DNA of 8,503 nucleotides from Fimbriimonadaceae bacterium (GCA_022842565.1 JALHPH010000028.1:2083-10585), one strand, 5' to 3'. Shown: positions 1-5,633, numbered from the stretch's first letter. A program made the numbers and translations. Notes: generated by a model not told the origin, from the sequence alone.

Positions 1-189
1 CCCGCTGAAAACGTGACGCGAGAAGAGGCGGTGCGCGCCTACACCGAGATGGGCGCCGTGGCCAACTACGACGAAGGCCTCTACGGCGTGCTGGAACCCG
101 GTACGGCGGCAGACTTTGTCGTTCTCTCGCCCGATAAATCGAGGGTGGAAGAAGTTTGGTCGGCGGGCGTTCAGTTCGCGCTGAATTGA
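1..189 (+). CDS. Amidohydrolase family protein, C-terminal end (partial)
   Basis: Only the last 62 codons are in the window; the 5' part lies to the left. Frame 1 is open from base 1 to TGA at 187-189. The fragment reads as the C-terminus of a metal-dependent amidohydrolase. A helix with the pattern TREEAVRAYTEMGAVANYDE is followed by GVLEPGTAADFVVLS, which matches the 'G.(I/L)EPGK.ADLVVL' strand that closes the composite beta-sandwich in amidohydrolase-superfamily enzymes. The resemblance is closest to the YtcJ-like (amidohydrolase 3) group. The metal-binding His/Asp residues lie outside the window, so substrate and reaction cannot be given. The gene ends tail to tail with the PilZ gene on the other strand: its last 19 bases are also the last 19 bases of that gene. 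No U-tract terminator follows. Confidence 0.8.
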   Translation, partial: PAENVTREEAVRAYTEMGAVANYDEGLYGVLEPGTAADFVVLSPDKSRVEEVWSAGVQFALN

Positions 190-193
190 ACGC
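167..193. terminator. Hairpin covering both stop codons of a convergent gene pair
   Basis: GCGTTCAGTTC (167-177) pairs with GAATTGAACGC (183-193) as an 11-bp stem with a 5-base GCGCT loop. Ten pairs are Watson-Crick and one is G-U in the + strand RNA; that pair becomes a C-A mismatch in the - strand RNA. The hairpin contains the TGA of the amidohydrolase (187-189) and the TGA of the PilZ gene (173-171). No T-run follows on either side, so it is not a classical intrinsic terminator. It may act as a weak two-way terminator or mRNA 3'-end stabiliser. The structure is read directly from the sequence; the function is inferred. Confidence 0.45.
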
Positions 194-791
194 GAGCCTG
201 AGTGGCTCGCCGAGTACCCAGGCTGCTGGGAACGACTTCGAGCACGCAACCCACGACCGGTTCATCGTACTGCGGATGCTCAAACCGCACCATGTCACCG
301 GAGTTCAGCTCGGCCAGGGTGATCAGCTTCGCGCCGTTCGCCGAGTAATCCATGATGACCCCGGGCTCGTCGTTCACGAGCGTGGCTTGAAAGTGCATCA
401 GGTGAACGCGGGGTTGCTCGCGGCGGTTTTGCATCACCCATTGGGTGGGCCAGTGCATCAGGATCGTTTGGGATTCGGCGTCGCGGCTGGTGACGCGGGT
501 TCGAAAGTGGATGATGCCGCCGGGAATGGAGACTTCCACGCGGTATTCCTCTCCGGGGTGCATCAGGACGGGCGTCCCCAGATTGAGCGGAACATGGATA
601 CGAATACCGTTTTCGTCTAGCTCGGCGATACGGGTTCGCGAAGCACCGCTGACGCCGTAGAGCCGCACGACTTGGTCTGTGTCAAGCGTTGGCTTCCTCG
701 GTCGCCGCAAGCGCGAAAACACTGCGGCCAGTGCGAATGATCCCGCAAAAAGCCCCGCTAACCAGCCCCAAAACGATTGATTGATTTCCAT
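171..791 (-). CDS. Membrane-anchored PilZ domain protein (probable c-di-GMP receptor)
   Basis: This 206-aa protein starts with one hydrophobic helix (about residues 7-25, WGWLAGLFAGSFALAAVF) followed by the basic stretch SRLRRPRK, so the rest should be cytoplasmic. Residues ~45-102 form a beta-rich domain resembling the YcgR N-terminal (PilZN) module. A PilZ domain follows with both c-di-GMP signature motifs intact: RxxxR (R124-E-Q-P-R128) and DxSxxG (D148-Y-S-A-N-G153). Proteins of this class bind cyclic di-GMP and pass the signal to a partner, for example in motility, polysaccharide export or secretion. I chose the ATG at 791 because it gives the membrane helix at the N-terminus and falls 25 bp after the upstream gene. 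The frame is open to 854, but that longer start would overlap the upstream gene by 38 bp. It is the last gene of the operon and overlaps the convergent amidohydrolase by 19 bp. The partner and output are unknown. Confidence 0.85.
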   Translation of the reverse strand: MEINQSFWGWLAGLFAGSFALAAVFSRLRRPRKPTLDTDQVVRLYGVSGASRTRIAELDENGIRIHVPLNLGTPVLMHPGEEYRVEVSIPGGIIHFRTRVTSRDAESQTILMHWPTQWVMQNRREQPRVHLMHFQATLVNDEPGVIMDYSANGAKLITLAELNSGDMVRFEHPQYDEPVVGCVLEVVPSSLGTRRATQARVQFSAN

Positions 792-816
792 CAAGACACC
801 CTGGGCAGGGTCGAAA

Positions 817-2217
817 CTACTTGCTGGGAATCGCGTTAAGCCTTCGCATGGCATCGCTGATGCTGATTTCAGCTTCGCCTGCGGTGTCGTGGTTCCCGGT
901 CTTCACAAAATCGACCACTTGCCCTGCTGCTTGTGCTAGCAAGTTGTGGGCCAAAGCGCGAACTGCGGGCTCTTGGGTGCCTGCGGGGGTGGGAAACCTC
1001 GCAGCAACACTGGCCATGGCGCGGTGCTTGGCGGAGGCAAGCTGAGCACGGCGCAAGAGATCTGCGGTTCCAAGTCGCTTTAATCGCAGAATTTCTGATA
1101 GCTCAGCGGCACCAGCTTGGGCAAAGGCGGTCGACACTTGCTCGAAGCGGCGATAGCTGCTGGAGTCGGCGGGAGTCTGGTTTAAAAGGTGCTCGGCCTC
1201 TGGGGCGTCGCCTTCCAGTGCCACCGCGAGAGCCAGTAGCTGCTGCACCCGGGGGCCGGGCGCCTTCGCCATGACGCGCAGGAGTTCGGCGCGGGCCCTC
1301 GCACCCTGCAGCCGCAGAAGCGCGTATTCGCCGTTCAGTTGCCACACCGCAGGGTCTTCAGGCGTGCGGACGAGTGCCTCATTCAGTGCGGTTTGGGCCA
1401 AATCGAGGCTGCCCTGATCGAGGAGCGCTCTGACCGATTCAAGCCGGAGCTGAACATGGCCCGGAAACAGAACCAGCGTGCTTTCGATGAGCGCATTCGA
1501 TTCCATGCCGAGGCCCTGGTTTCGCAGGAGCTCGATAAGCGCGAGGCGGAGATCGAGGTCAAGTGGGGACTGGTCAACGGCACGGAAGAGCAGCGACATC
1601 GCCTCGGCGATGCGGCCCTCCGCGATGAGCTTTTCTGCTTCTGGAAGAAACTGGGTGCTGACGCCTTGAGGAAGAGGCGGCGGGTTCTCGACGACCGTCG
1701 TGCCGGGGATCACGGGCGGCGCGTCTTCTTGGCCTACTCGAGCCATAGACTTGAAGACATCGACTCGCAGCTTTTGGCTCCAGTCAGCGGCAATGGAGAG
1801 CCCCGAGTTGGCGTTGACATTCGTCGCATCCGATCTGTTCCGAAAGATCGCCCGGCCCGAATTGGGGCGGAAAACTTCCAGCGATGTGCTGAGCTTTTGA
1901 TCCACTTTGCGGCCCACCACCCACAACACATAAGTGCAGCCAAGCTGTTCGCCTGCGCGCCGAGCGAGGGCGATGGTTCGCTTTTCGGGGAGGGCTTCCA
2001 GTAGGCCGTTCAGGAGAGCGTCGCGGACGATGGGGTCGGTCTTTGACCACACCACGACGCGTACGTCGAGGTCCTTCTCGAAGAGTTCAGAAACAGTATA
2101 GGCCATGTCCTGGCTCGCCGCGTCGCCATCATCGGCGACGAGCAACTTGACTTGGGCCGGCGCGGCAAGCGCGCACGCCAGGAGCAAGCTCACCAAGAAT
2201 GGACGTTGAACGATCAT
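817..2217 (-). CDS. Exported TPR-repeat protein (possible lipoprotein)
   Basis: This 466-aa protein begins with a signal peptide, MIVQRPFLVSLLLACALAAPAQ. It could be cut by signal peptidase I after about residue 21 (APA|Q). The LLAC at 12-15 also fits a loose lipobox, so it may instead be lipid-anchored at C15. Residues ~23-120 form an alpha/beta domain (VKLLVADDGD... DPIVRDALL... GEQLGCTYVLWV) that I do not recognise with confidence. A proline-rich hinge (~167-184) leads to TPR-like helical repeats from ~190 to ~400, including LPEAEKLIAEGRIAEAMSLLFRAV. The ATG at 2217 is preferred over the GTG at 2247: it forms an ATGA overlap (2217-2214) with the stop of the upstream gene, indicating translational coupling, and places the signal peptide at the N-terminus. 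The coupling suggests it works in stoichiometry with the upstream membrane protein, whose C-terminal TPR region should lie in the same compartment. Specific function unknown. Confidence 0.8.
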   Translation of the reverse strand: MIVQRPFLVSLLLACALAAPAQVKLLVADDGDAASQDMAYTVSELFEKDLDVRVVVWSKTDPIVRDALLNGLLEALPEKRTIALARRAGEQLGCTYVLWVVGRKVDQKLSTSLEVFRPNSGRAIFRNRSDATNVNANSGLSIAADWSQKLRVDVFKSMARVGQEDAPPVIPGTTVVENPPPLPQGVSTQFLPEAEKLIAEGRIAEAMSLLFRAVDQSPLDLDLRLALIELLRNQGLGMESNALIESTLVLFPGHVQLRLESVRALLDQGSLDLAQTALNEALVRTPEDPAVWQLNGEYALLRLQGARARAELLRVMAKAPGPRVQQLLALAVALEGDAPEAEHLLNQTPADSSSYRRFEQVSTAFAQAGAAELSEILRLKRLGTADLLRRAQLASAKHRAMASVAARFPTPAGTQEPAVRALAHNLLAQAAGQVVDFVKTGNHDTAGEAEISISDAMRRLNAIPSK

Positions 2218-3464
2218 CCTCGGAGCGCTGCGGCGGCTTGTTGGCACGCGGCGAGGGCGTTTCGGTCAGCTTCCGATCCGCTACCGCGGTCGATGCGGCG
2301 TTGATAGGCAGCGGCGGCGCGGTCGTAGGCTTCTACGGCTGCGGCACGTTTGCCAGCCTGTTCGAGCGATTGGGCGAGGCGTTGATTCGTGATCGCCGCA
2401 TCGGCTCCTAAGGCAAGGGCGCGCTCATAGGCATTGGCAGCCCCATTAAAATCGCGCTGCAGATAAAGCTCTCGGCCCTTGCGGCTCCAGTCGGCGGAAG
2501 TTTGGGGCGCGCCATCCGGTCGGGGTTCGCTGCCGTTTACGCGTCCGGAGTTTGGCGCGGGACGAATATCGATGACCGGCTTACTTTGGTTAGAATTGGT
2601 TGTCGCGGTGGTCGTCGCCGGTTGCTGGGCGGTGGATGCGGCCGTAGCCGGCTCCGGATCCGGATCCTGAGTGGGCGGCTTAGATTGGGTATTGGGCTGC
2701 GGAATCGGTTCCAGATTCATCGGTGGTCGCATCGGAGCGACTTCGCCAGCTATTCCGGGGGTTGGTCGAGGCTGGGTCGGCCTGCCGGTCGCCTCCGGGA
2801 GGGGTGCTGCGCCCGAGGGACGGGCTACGTTCGTGGCTTCGGTTTCCTCGGGCCGGGCTTGGGCGGTCACCGGCGCGGGTTTGGGCTCCGGCTTGCTTGC
2901 CGTTGGAGCGGGGACGGTCGGAAGACTCGGGGTGAAATTGCCCGGCTGACCGGGCGAATTTTGAGCCACCAAAGTGCCCTCCCTTGGCTGCGATGATTGT
3001 TGCCAGAGGGCTGCAGCCGTGCCCAGGCTGCCGAACAGGGTCATCGCCGCGAGCGAAGCCAGAATAGCGGTCCGTTTGTTGGGTTTGGGCGCAGTGGCGG
3101 TTCGCTCCGCCATCACGTTTTTAAGGTGGGTCAGCTTGATTCGGTCCAGAGTCGAATCGGGCCGGAATTCCAGCGCCTTTTCATAAGCGACAATAGCCTC
3201 CAGCAGCTGGCCCTTTCGTTCCAACGCATCGGCGCGCAGGGAATAGGCCTGGGGCAGGGAAGGATCGTGCTCGTTGACAGTTTGCGCGACCATCAGCGCC
3301 TCATCAAAGCGTTGCTCGCTCAAGAATTTGAAGCCGTCGGCCAACAGCGCCTGGTTGGCGGTGCGCGCTTCGGCCACCTGGTTGGCGTCCAGCGTGTGCC
3401 CGCATCCGCGGCAGAAAGCGCTATCAAGCGTGTTCGATTTTTGGCAATGAGTACAGGTCACCAT
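2214..3464 (-). CDS. Zinc-ribbon, TPR and single-pass membrane protein with long Pro-rich linker
   Basis: This 416-aa mosaic protein has five parts. Residues 4-21 are a zinc ribbon with two CxxC knuckles (C4/C7 and C18/C21). Residues ~38-104 are TPR-like helices (LLADGFKFLSEQRFDEALMVA; ALERKGQLLEAIVAYEKALEFRP). A single membrane helix lies at ~131-153 after the basic stretch KPNKR. Residues ~157-322 are a low-complexity linker rich in Pro, Thr, Ala and Gln. A second TPR-like pair sits at ~324-386 (GRELYLQRDFNGAANAYERALALG). The positive-inside rule puts the zinc ribbon and first TPRs in the cytoplasm and the linker plus last TPRs outside. The layout suggests a scaffold that links an internal event to an envelope partner. 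The start ATG at 3464 lies 30 bp after the upstream regulator gene and has no clear Shine-Dalgarno. The stop overlaps the next start as ATGA. I know no named family with this full architecture. Confidence 0.85.
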   Translation of the reverse strand: MVTCTHCQKSNTLDSAFCRGCGHTLDANQVAEARTANQALLADGFKFLSEQRFDEALMVAQTVNEHDPSLPQAYSLRADALERKGQLLEAIVAYEKALEFRPDSTLDRIKLTHLKNVMAERTATAPKPNKRTAILASLAAMTLFGSLGTAAALWQQSSQPREGTLVAQNSPGQPGNFTPSLPTVPAPTASKPEPKPAPVTAQARPEETEATNVARPSGAAPLPEATGRPTQPRPTPGIAGEVAPMRPPMNLEPIPQPNTQSKPPTQDPDPEPATAASTAQQPATTTATTNSNQSKPVIDIRPAPNSGRVNGSEPRPDGAPQTSADWSRKGRELYLQRDFNGAANAYERALALGADAAITNQRLAQSLEQAGKRAAAVEAYDRAAAAYQRRIDRGSGSEADRNALAACQQAAAALRG

Positions 3465-3494
3465 GAGTTCACAGCAGCCACCGGCAGCCTAGAC

Positions 3495-3932
3495 CTAAAG
3501 TCTACCTTTTCGGTGTGCGCCGATCCCCCGGCGCACTTCCTCGCGATACACTTCGGCAAGACCGGTGTATGGATAGACGGATGAAACGGCCTCAATCTTC
3601 TTAACCGCTTGTTTTAAAATGTTGAGAATGGCCTGCTTACTGCAACCCTGTCGCTGCCCGGCTTCTTCAAAGGTCTGGCCGGCTAGCCGCGCACGGACCA
3701 CGTCGATCTGGCGTTGGGTGAGGCGTGCTTGACAAAACACCCTTTCCCATTCCATTTCTAACAAGTAGACGTGCGACTTGTCTTCTTGGGCTGGGCGGAG
3801 CTTGCGCTCGCGGTTCAGCGCCAACATCATTTTGCGCCGGAAAGAGTCCTCGACGTAGTGCGGGCACGCATCAATACGTTCGATTCGGCGAAGAATCTGG
3901 TCGGCTTGTTGGAGGAGCTCTCGGCGATTCAT
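3495..3932 (-). CDS. Sigma-70 region-4-like helix-turn-helix regulator
   Basis: This 145-aa protein carries a helix-turn-helix at residues ~71-114 (LTQRQIDVVRARLAGQTFEEAGQRQGCSKQAILNILKQAVKKIE, shown here only to locate it by its LTQRQ start and KKIE end). The spacing and residues match sigma-70 region 4 / LuxR-type DNA-recognition helices, notably the SKQAI recognition segment. No region 2 is seen: residues 1-70 are charged and helical (LLQQADQILRRIERID; FRRKMMLALNRERKL). It is therefore a DNA-binding protein or sigma-like fragment, not a complete sigma factor. The C-terminal tail (VYPYTGLAEVYREEVRRG) is unassigned. It is the first gene of the operon, 30 bp before the zinc-ribbon gene. Its own promoter overlaps a dyad and tandem repeats, which makes autoregulation a reasonable guess. 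The Shine-Dalgarno is weak. Confidence 0.8.
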   Translation of the reverse strand: MNRRELLQQADQILRRIERIDACPHYVEDSFRRKMMLALNRERKLRPAQEDKSHVYLLEMEWERVFCQARLTQRQIDVVRARLAGQTFEEAGQRQGCSKQAILNILKQAVKKIEAVSSVYPYTGLAEVYREEVRRGIGAHRKGRL

Positions 3933-3954
3933 AGGTGTCCGTCGTCAGCCCCAA

Positions 3955-3979
3955 ATAGTAGACATAACGCAACTACTAT
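3955..3979. promoter_or_regulatory. Dyad operator candidate over the operon -10 and start point
   Basis: ATAGTAG (3955-3961) and CTACTAT (3973-3979) form a perfect 7-bp inverted repeat around 11 bases. The right arm lies inside the TATAGT -10 box, and the predicted start point (~3968) falls in the centre. The dyad could not form fully in the transcript, so a protein-binding site is more likely than an RNA hairpin. A dimeric repressor bound here would block the operon promoter. The HTH protein encoded immediately downstream is the obvious candidate ligand, which is inference. Confidence 0.5.
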
Positions 3980-4004
3980 AGAAGGGTCAACGGCGAAATG
4001 TCAA
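3975..4004 (-). promoter_or_regulatory. Sigma-70-type promoter of the HTH/TPR/PilZ operon
   Basis: On the - strand, TTGACA (4004-3999, perfect -35) is followed after 18 bp by TATAGT (3980-3975, 5 of 6 to the -10 consensus). The predicted start point is near 3968, giving a leader of about 36 nt before the ATG at 3932. This is the only strong promoter I see for the four - strand genes, whose spacings (30 bp, 4-bp overlap, 25 bp) suit one transcript. Confidence 0.7.
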
Positions 4005-4013
4005 CCGCGAAAA
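3986..4013. repeat. Tandem 14-bp direct repeat over the operon -35
   Basis: GTCAACGGCGAAAT (3986-3999) is followed without a gap by GTCAACCGCGAAAA (4000-4013), 12 of 14 identical. Read on the - strand, each unit ends in GTTGAC, and the distal unit supplies most of the TTGACA -35 hexamer. Tandem repeats over a -35 are a common form of activator or repressor site. It may also simply be a duplicated promoter element. Confidence 0.5.
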
Positions 4014-4034
4014 GGGCCTGCTCACCTGGGGGTT

Positions 4035-4066
4035 CGGGCAAAAGCCCGCAAATTTACTCGATTTGC
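4035..4066. other. Two adjacent small hairpins
   Basis: CGGGC (4035-4039) pairs with GCCCG (4044-4048) around AAAA. GCAAAT (4048-4053) pairs with ATTTGC (4061-4066) around seven bases. The two structures share base 4048, so they would stack or compete. No convincing T-run follows on either strand, so I do not call a terminator. They lie between the two divergent promoters, and their role is unclear. Confidence 0.35.
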
Positions 4067-4131
4067 ACGCAGAACCCGGTCCAATTCGTTTGATGCTGAA
4101 AACAGAGTGTCGATTCTGGGGAAATCTGTTG

Positions 4132-4137
4132 TACAAT
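4132..4137 (+). promoter_or_regulatory. Candidate -10 box for the exported-protein gene
   Basis: TACAAT matches the -10 consensus at 5 of 6 positions, but no good -35 hexamer sits 16-18 bp upstream, so an activator or an alternative sigma factor may be needed. It would start transcription near 4144, at the left edge of the 14-bp palindrome, and give a leader of about 110 nt. It is also part of the palindrome TTGTACAA (4129-4136). Confidence 0.35.
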
Positions 4138-4143
4138 TCGTCA

Positions 4144-4157
4144 TGAATACGTATTCA
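4144..4157. promoter_or_regulatory. Perfect 14-bp palindrome, operator candidate
   Basis: TGAATACGTATTCA is a perfect palindrome with no spacer, 6 bp downstream of the TACAAT box and so at the predicted start point. A gapless palindrome of this length is typical of a homodimeric repressor site. I cannot name the regulator, and the sequence does not match a standard LexA or Fur box. Confidence 0.45.
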
Positions 4158-4194
4158 CGATCAGTCAATTGAGTTGAGTACGTAACAGAAGTGG

Positions 4195-4204
4195 AAAGGG
4201 GAGG
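4195..4204 (+). promoter_or_regulatory. Shine-Dalgarno of the leader ORF
   Basis: AAAGGGGAGG precedes the ATG at 4209 by 4 bases (7 if the AGGGG register is used). It is a strong anti-16S match sitting ahead of the leader ORF rather than the main gene, which has its own AAGGAG at 4239-4244. Confidence 0.45.
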
Positions 4205-4208
4205 ACCG

Positions 4209-4256
4209 ATGAAGGGAATCCCTGCTTTCCGAAGAAGGAAGGAGCACAAACAATGA
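4209..4256 (+). CDS. 15-codon leader ORF coupled to the exported-protein gene
   Basis: ATG at 4209 opens MKGIPAFRRRKEHKQ and stops at TGA 4254-4256, which overlaps the main start codon as ATGA (4253-4256). It has its own strong Shine-Dalgarno (4195-4204). The arrangement is that of translational coupling or a regulatory leader peptide. A caution: the basic RRKE codons are the purine-rich Shine-Dalgarno region of the main gene read in this frame, so the peptide sequence itself need not be selected. No run of a single amino acid suggests classical attenuation. It could still be chance; I give it moderate weight because start, ribosome site and stop all fit. Confidence 0.4.
   Translation: MKGIPAFRRRKEHKQ
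4239..4244 (+). promoter_or_regulatory. Shine-Dalgarno of the exported dockerin-like protein
   Basis: AAGGAG lies 8 bases before the ATG at 4253, which is optimal spacing. It supports this start over the later in-frame ATG at 4265 and fits a highly translated gene. Confidence 0.8.
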
Positions 4257-5563
4257 AGTTCAATATGCATCGCAGCCTTGCCGTCATGGCAGGTCTCGTC
4301 ATCGTCCCGGCCGCTTTCGCGGCAATCACCATTGACGGTTCCATGAACGAATCGGACTATGGCAGCCCTGTCGCAGTCCAGACCCTTGGCACCGGATTCG
4401 GTGACAACGGCATCGACTTTAACCCGTTCGCCACTGGCTCCGAATTGGACCAGCTTTTCGTCGCAGCCGACGCTACCAACCTCTATGTCGGCATGGCTGG
4501 CAACCTGGAGACCAACTTCAACGCTTTCTGCTTGTTCCTGGACAGCAAGAGCGGCGGCCAAAACCAAATCCAAGCCGGTCAACCCGACGTGGACTTTGGT
4601 TACATGGACAACTTCTCGGGCACTTCCGGCACTGGTTTCACCTTTGATGCCGGTTTTGATGCCGACTACATGCTGAACGTGAAGGCTGGCGATGTTGGAG
4701 GCGGTACCTACGCCCTCTTCTCGAACTTCTTCATCGTGGGTGTGGATGCTGGCTTCCCAGCAGGTGGCGGTTACCTGGGTACTGCCGGTTATCCCAACGT
4801 GGGCGGCAACCTGACCGGCGGCGACATCTCCCTGCCTTTCAAAGTCACCATCAACAACAGCAACATCGCTGGTGTGGACGGTTCGAACGGTGGCACTTCG
4901 AGCGGCGCTGGCGTGATCACGGGTGCTGAGTGGGCTATCCCATTCGCCGAGATCGGTGGCACCAAGGCTGACATCAAGCTCGTTGGCTTCGTGAACTCGG
5001 GCGGCGGCGACTTCCTCTGCAACCAGTTCCTCCCGGCTCTCCCTGCTGGCTCGTCCAACTTGGGCGACCCCGAGCTGGTCAATCTCGGCAATCTGGCTGG
5101 TCGACAGTTCATCTGGCTCTACCCGTCGGTGAAGGGAACCATTTCGCTGGGTGGCTACACCGCCGCTTACTCGAACCTGGTCGTCCAGTTCTTGGATTCG
5201 AGCAGCAACGTCATCGCGACGACTGTTGCAACCATCGACGCAGCTGGTAACTACACCGCTGCCGGCCCGCTCCTCGGTGGCAACTACCAAATGCGCATCA
5301 AGTCCCACCAGAGCTTGATCAAGCAAGTTGCTGTGAACACCACCAATGGCGGACTGACTGGCGAGAACGTGGCCCTGATCAATGGCGACGTGAGCGGCAA
5401 CAACGAAGTGGGTCCTGAGGACTTCGCGCTTCTCGCAGCTGCCTTCGGTAGCTTCGTTGGCGACAGCAACTACAGCGCTGCTGCTGACCTGAACAACGAT
5501 GGCGAAGTCGGCCCTGCTGACTTTGCAATCCTTGCAGGTTCGTTCGGCGAATTCGGCGACTAA
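4253..5563 (+). CDS. Exported beta-sandwich protein with dockerin-like calcium-loop tail
   Basis: This 436-aa protein has a classic signal peptide, MKFNMHRSLAVMAGLVIVPAAFA, cut before AITIDG at about residue 24. Residues ~24-290 are rich in Gly, Asn, Asp and aromatic residues. They open with ITIDGSMNESDYG and LFVAADATNLYVGM, resembling CBM9/DOMON-like beta-sandwich domains of surface proteins. Residues ~292-375 look like a carboxypeptidase-regulatory-type beta-sandwich (VKGTISLGGY ... TIDAAGNYTAAGPLLGGNYQMRIK). Residues 377-436 hold two dockerin-like calcium loops: D379/S381/N383/E385/D390 and D412/N414/D416/E418/D423. Codon choice is biased (mostly AAC, CTG, GGC), suggesting high expression. 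No membrane anchor or sorting signal follows, so it is secreted or held by protein contacts. Ligand unknown. It stands alone between the intergenic region and a strong terminator, with a good Shine-Dalgarno. Confidence 0.85.
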   Translation: MKFNMHRSLAVMAGLVIVPAAFAAITIDGSMNESDYGSPVAVQTLGTGFGDNGIDFNPFATGSELDQLFVAADATNLYVGMAGNLETNFNAFCLFLDSKSGGQNQIQAGQPDVDFGYMDNFSGTSGTGFTFDAGFDADYMLNVKAGDVGGGTYALFSNFFIVGVDAGFPAGGGYLGTAGYPNVGGNLTGGDISLPFKVTINNSNIAGVDGSNGGTSSGAGVITGAEWAIPFAEIGGTKADIKLVGFVNSGGGDFLCNQFLPALPAGSSNLGDPELVNLGNLAGRQFIWLYPSVKGTISLGGYTAAYSNLVVQFLDSSSNVIATTVATIDAAGNYTAAGPLLGGNYQMRIKSHQSLIKQVAVNTTNGGLTGENVALINGDVSGNNEVGPEDFALLAAAFGSFVGDSNYSAAADLNNDGEVGPADFAILAGSFGEFGD

Positions 5564-5586
5564 TTCTCTCCGGAAGCCTAGCTCGC

Positions 5587-5622
5587 GCGGCCCCGACCCT
5601 TTGCGGTCGGGGCCGCTTTTTT
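5587..5622 (+). terminator. Intrinsic terminator of the exported-protein gene
   Basis: GCGGCCCCGACC (5587-5598) pairs perfectly with GGTCGGGGCCGC (5605-5616) as a 12-bp GC-rich stem with a 6-base CTTTGC loop, followed by six T (5617-5622). It lies 24 bp after the stop codon and isolates the exported-protein gene from gcvT, which starts 23 bp later. Confidence 0.95.
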
Positions 5623-5633
5623 GGGTGTTTGGA

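Larger units (their letters stand above)
3933..4252. other. Divergent intergenic regulatory region
   Basis: These 320 bp separate the divergently transcribed regulator operon (- strand) and exported-protein gene (+ strand). Apart from the 15-codon leader ORF described separately, I see no gene in it. It is visibly more AT-rich than its flanks and holds, left to right: the operon's dyad, -10, tandem repeats and -35 (3955-4013); two small hairpins (4035-4066); a TACAAT box (4132-4137); a perfect 14-bp palindrome (4144-4157); an 8-bp palindrome TCAATTGA (4165-4172); and two Shine-Dalgarno-like purine tracts (4195-4204, 4236-4244). Confidence 0.75.

Noticed and set aside
1339..2004. A 221-codon + strand open frame inside the exported TPR gene
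   Set aside because: It is antisense to a gene with signal peptide, repeats and ATGA coupling. Its translation is rich in Arg/Glu/His without a recognisable fold, so it is a shadow frame.
2218..2247. GTG start at 2247 for the exported TPR protein
   Set aside because: It would put MPTSRRSAPR ahead of the signal peptide and overlap the upstream gene by 34 bp. The ATG at 2217 gives a standard signal peptide and the ATGA junction.
2530..2990. Low-complexity, repeat-like DNA including GGATCCGGATCC-type units
   Set aside because: It encodes the Pro/Thr/Ala/Gln linker of the zinc-ribbon protein; the short repeats follow from the composition and are not an array or mobile element.
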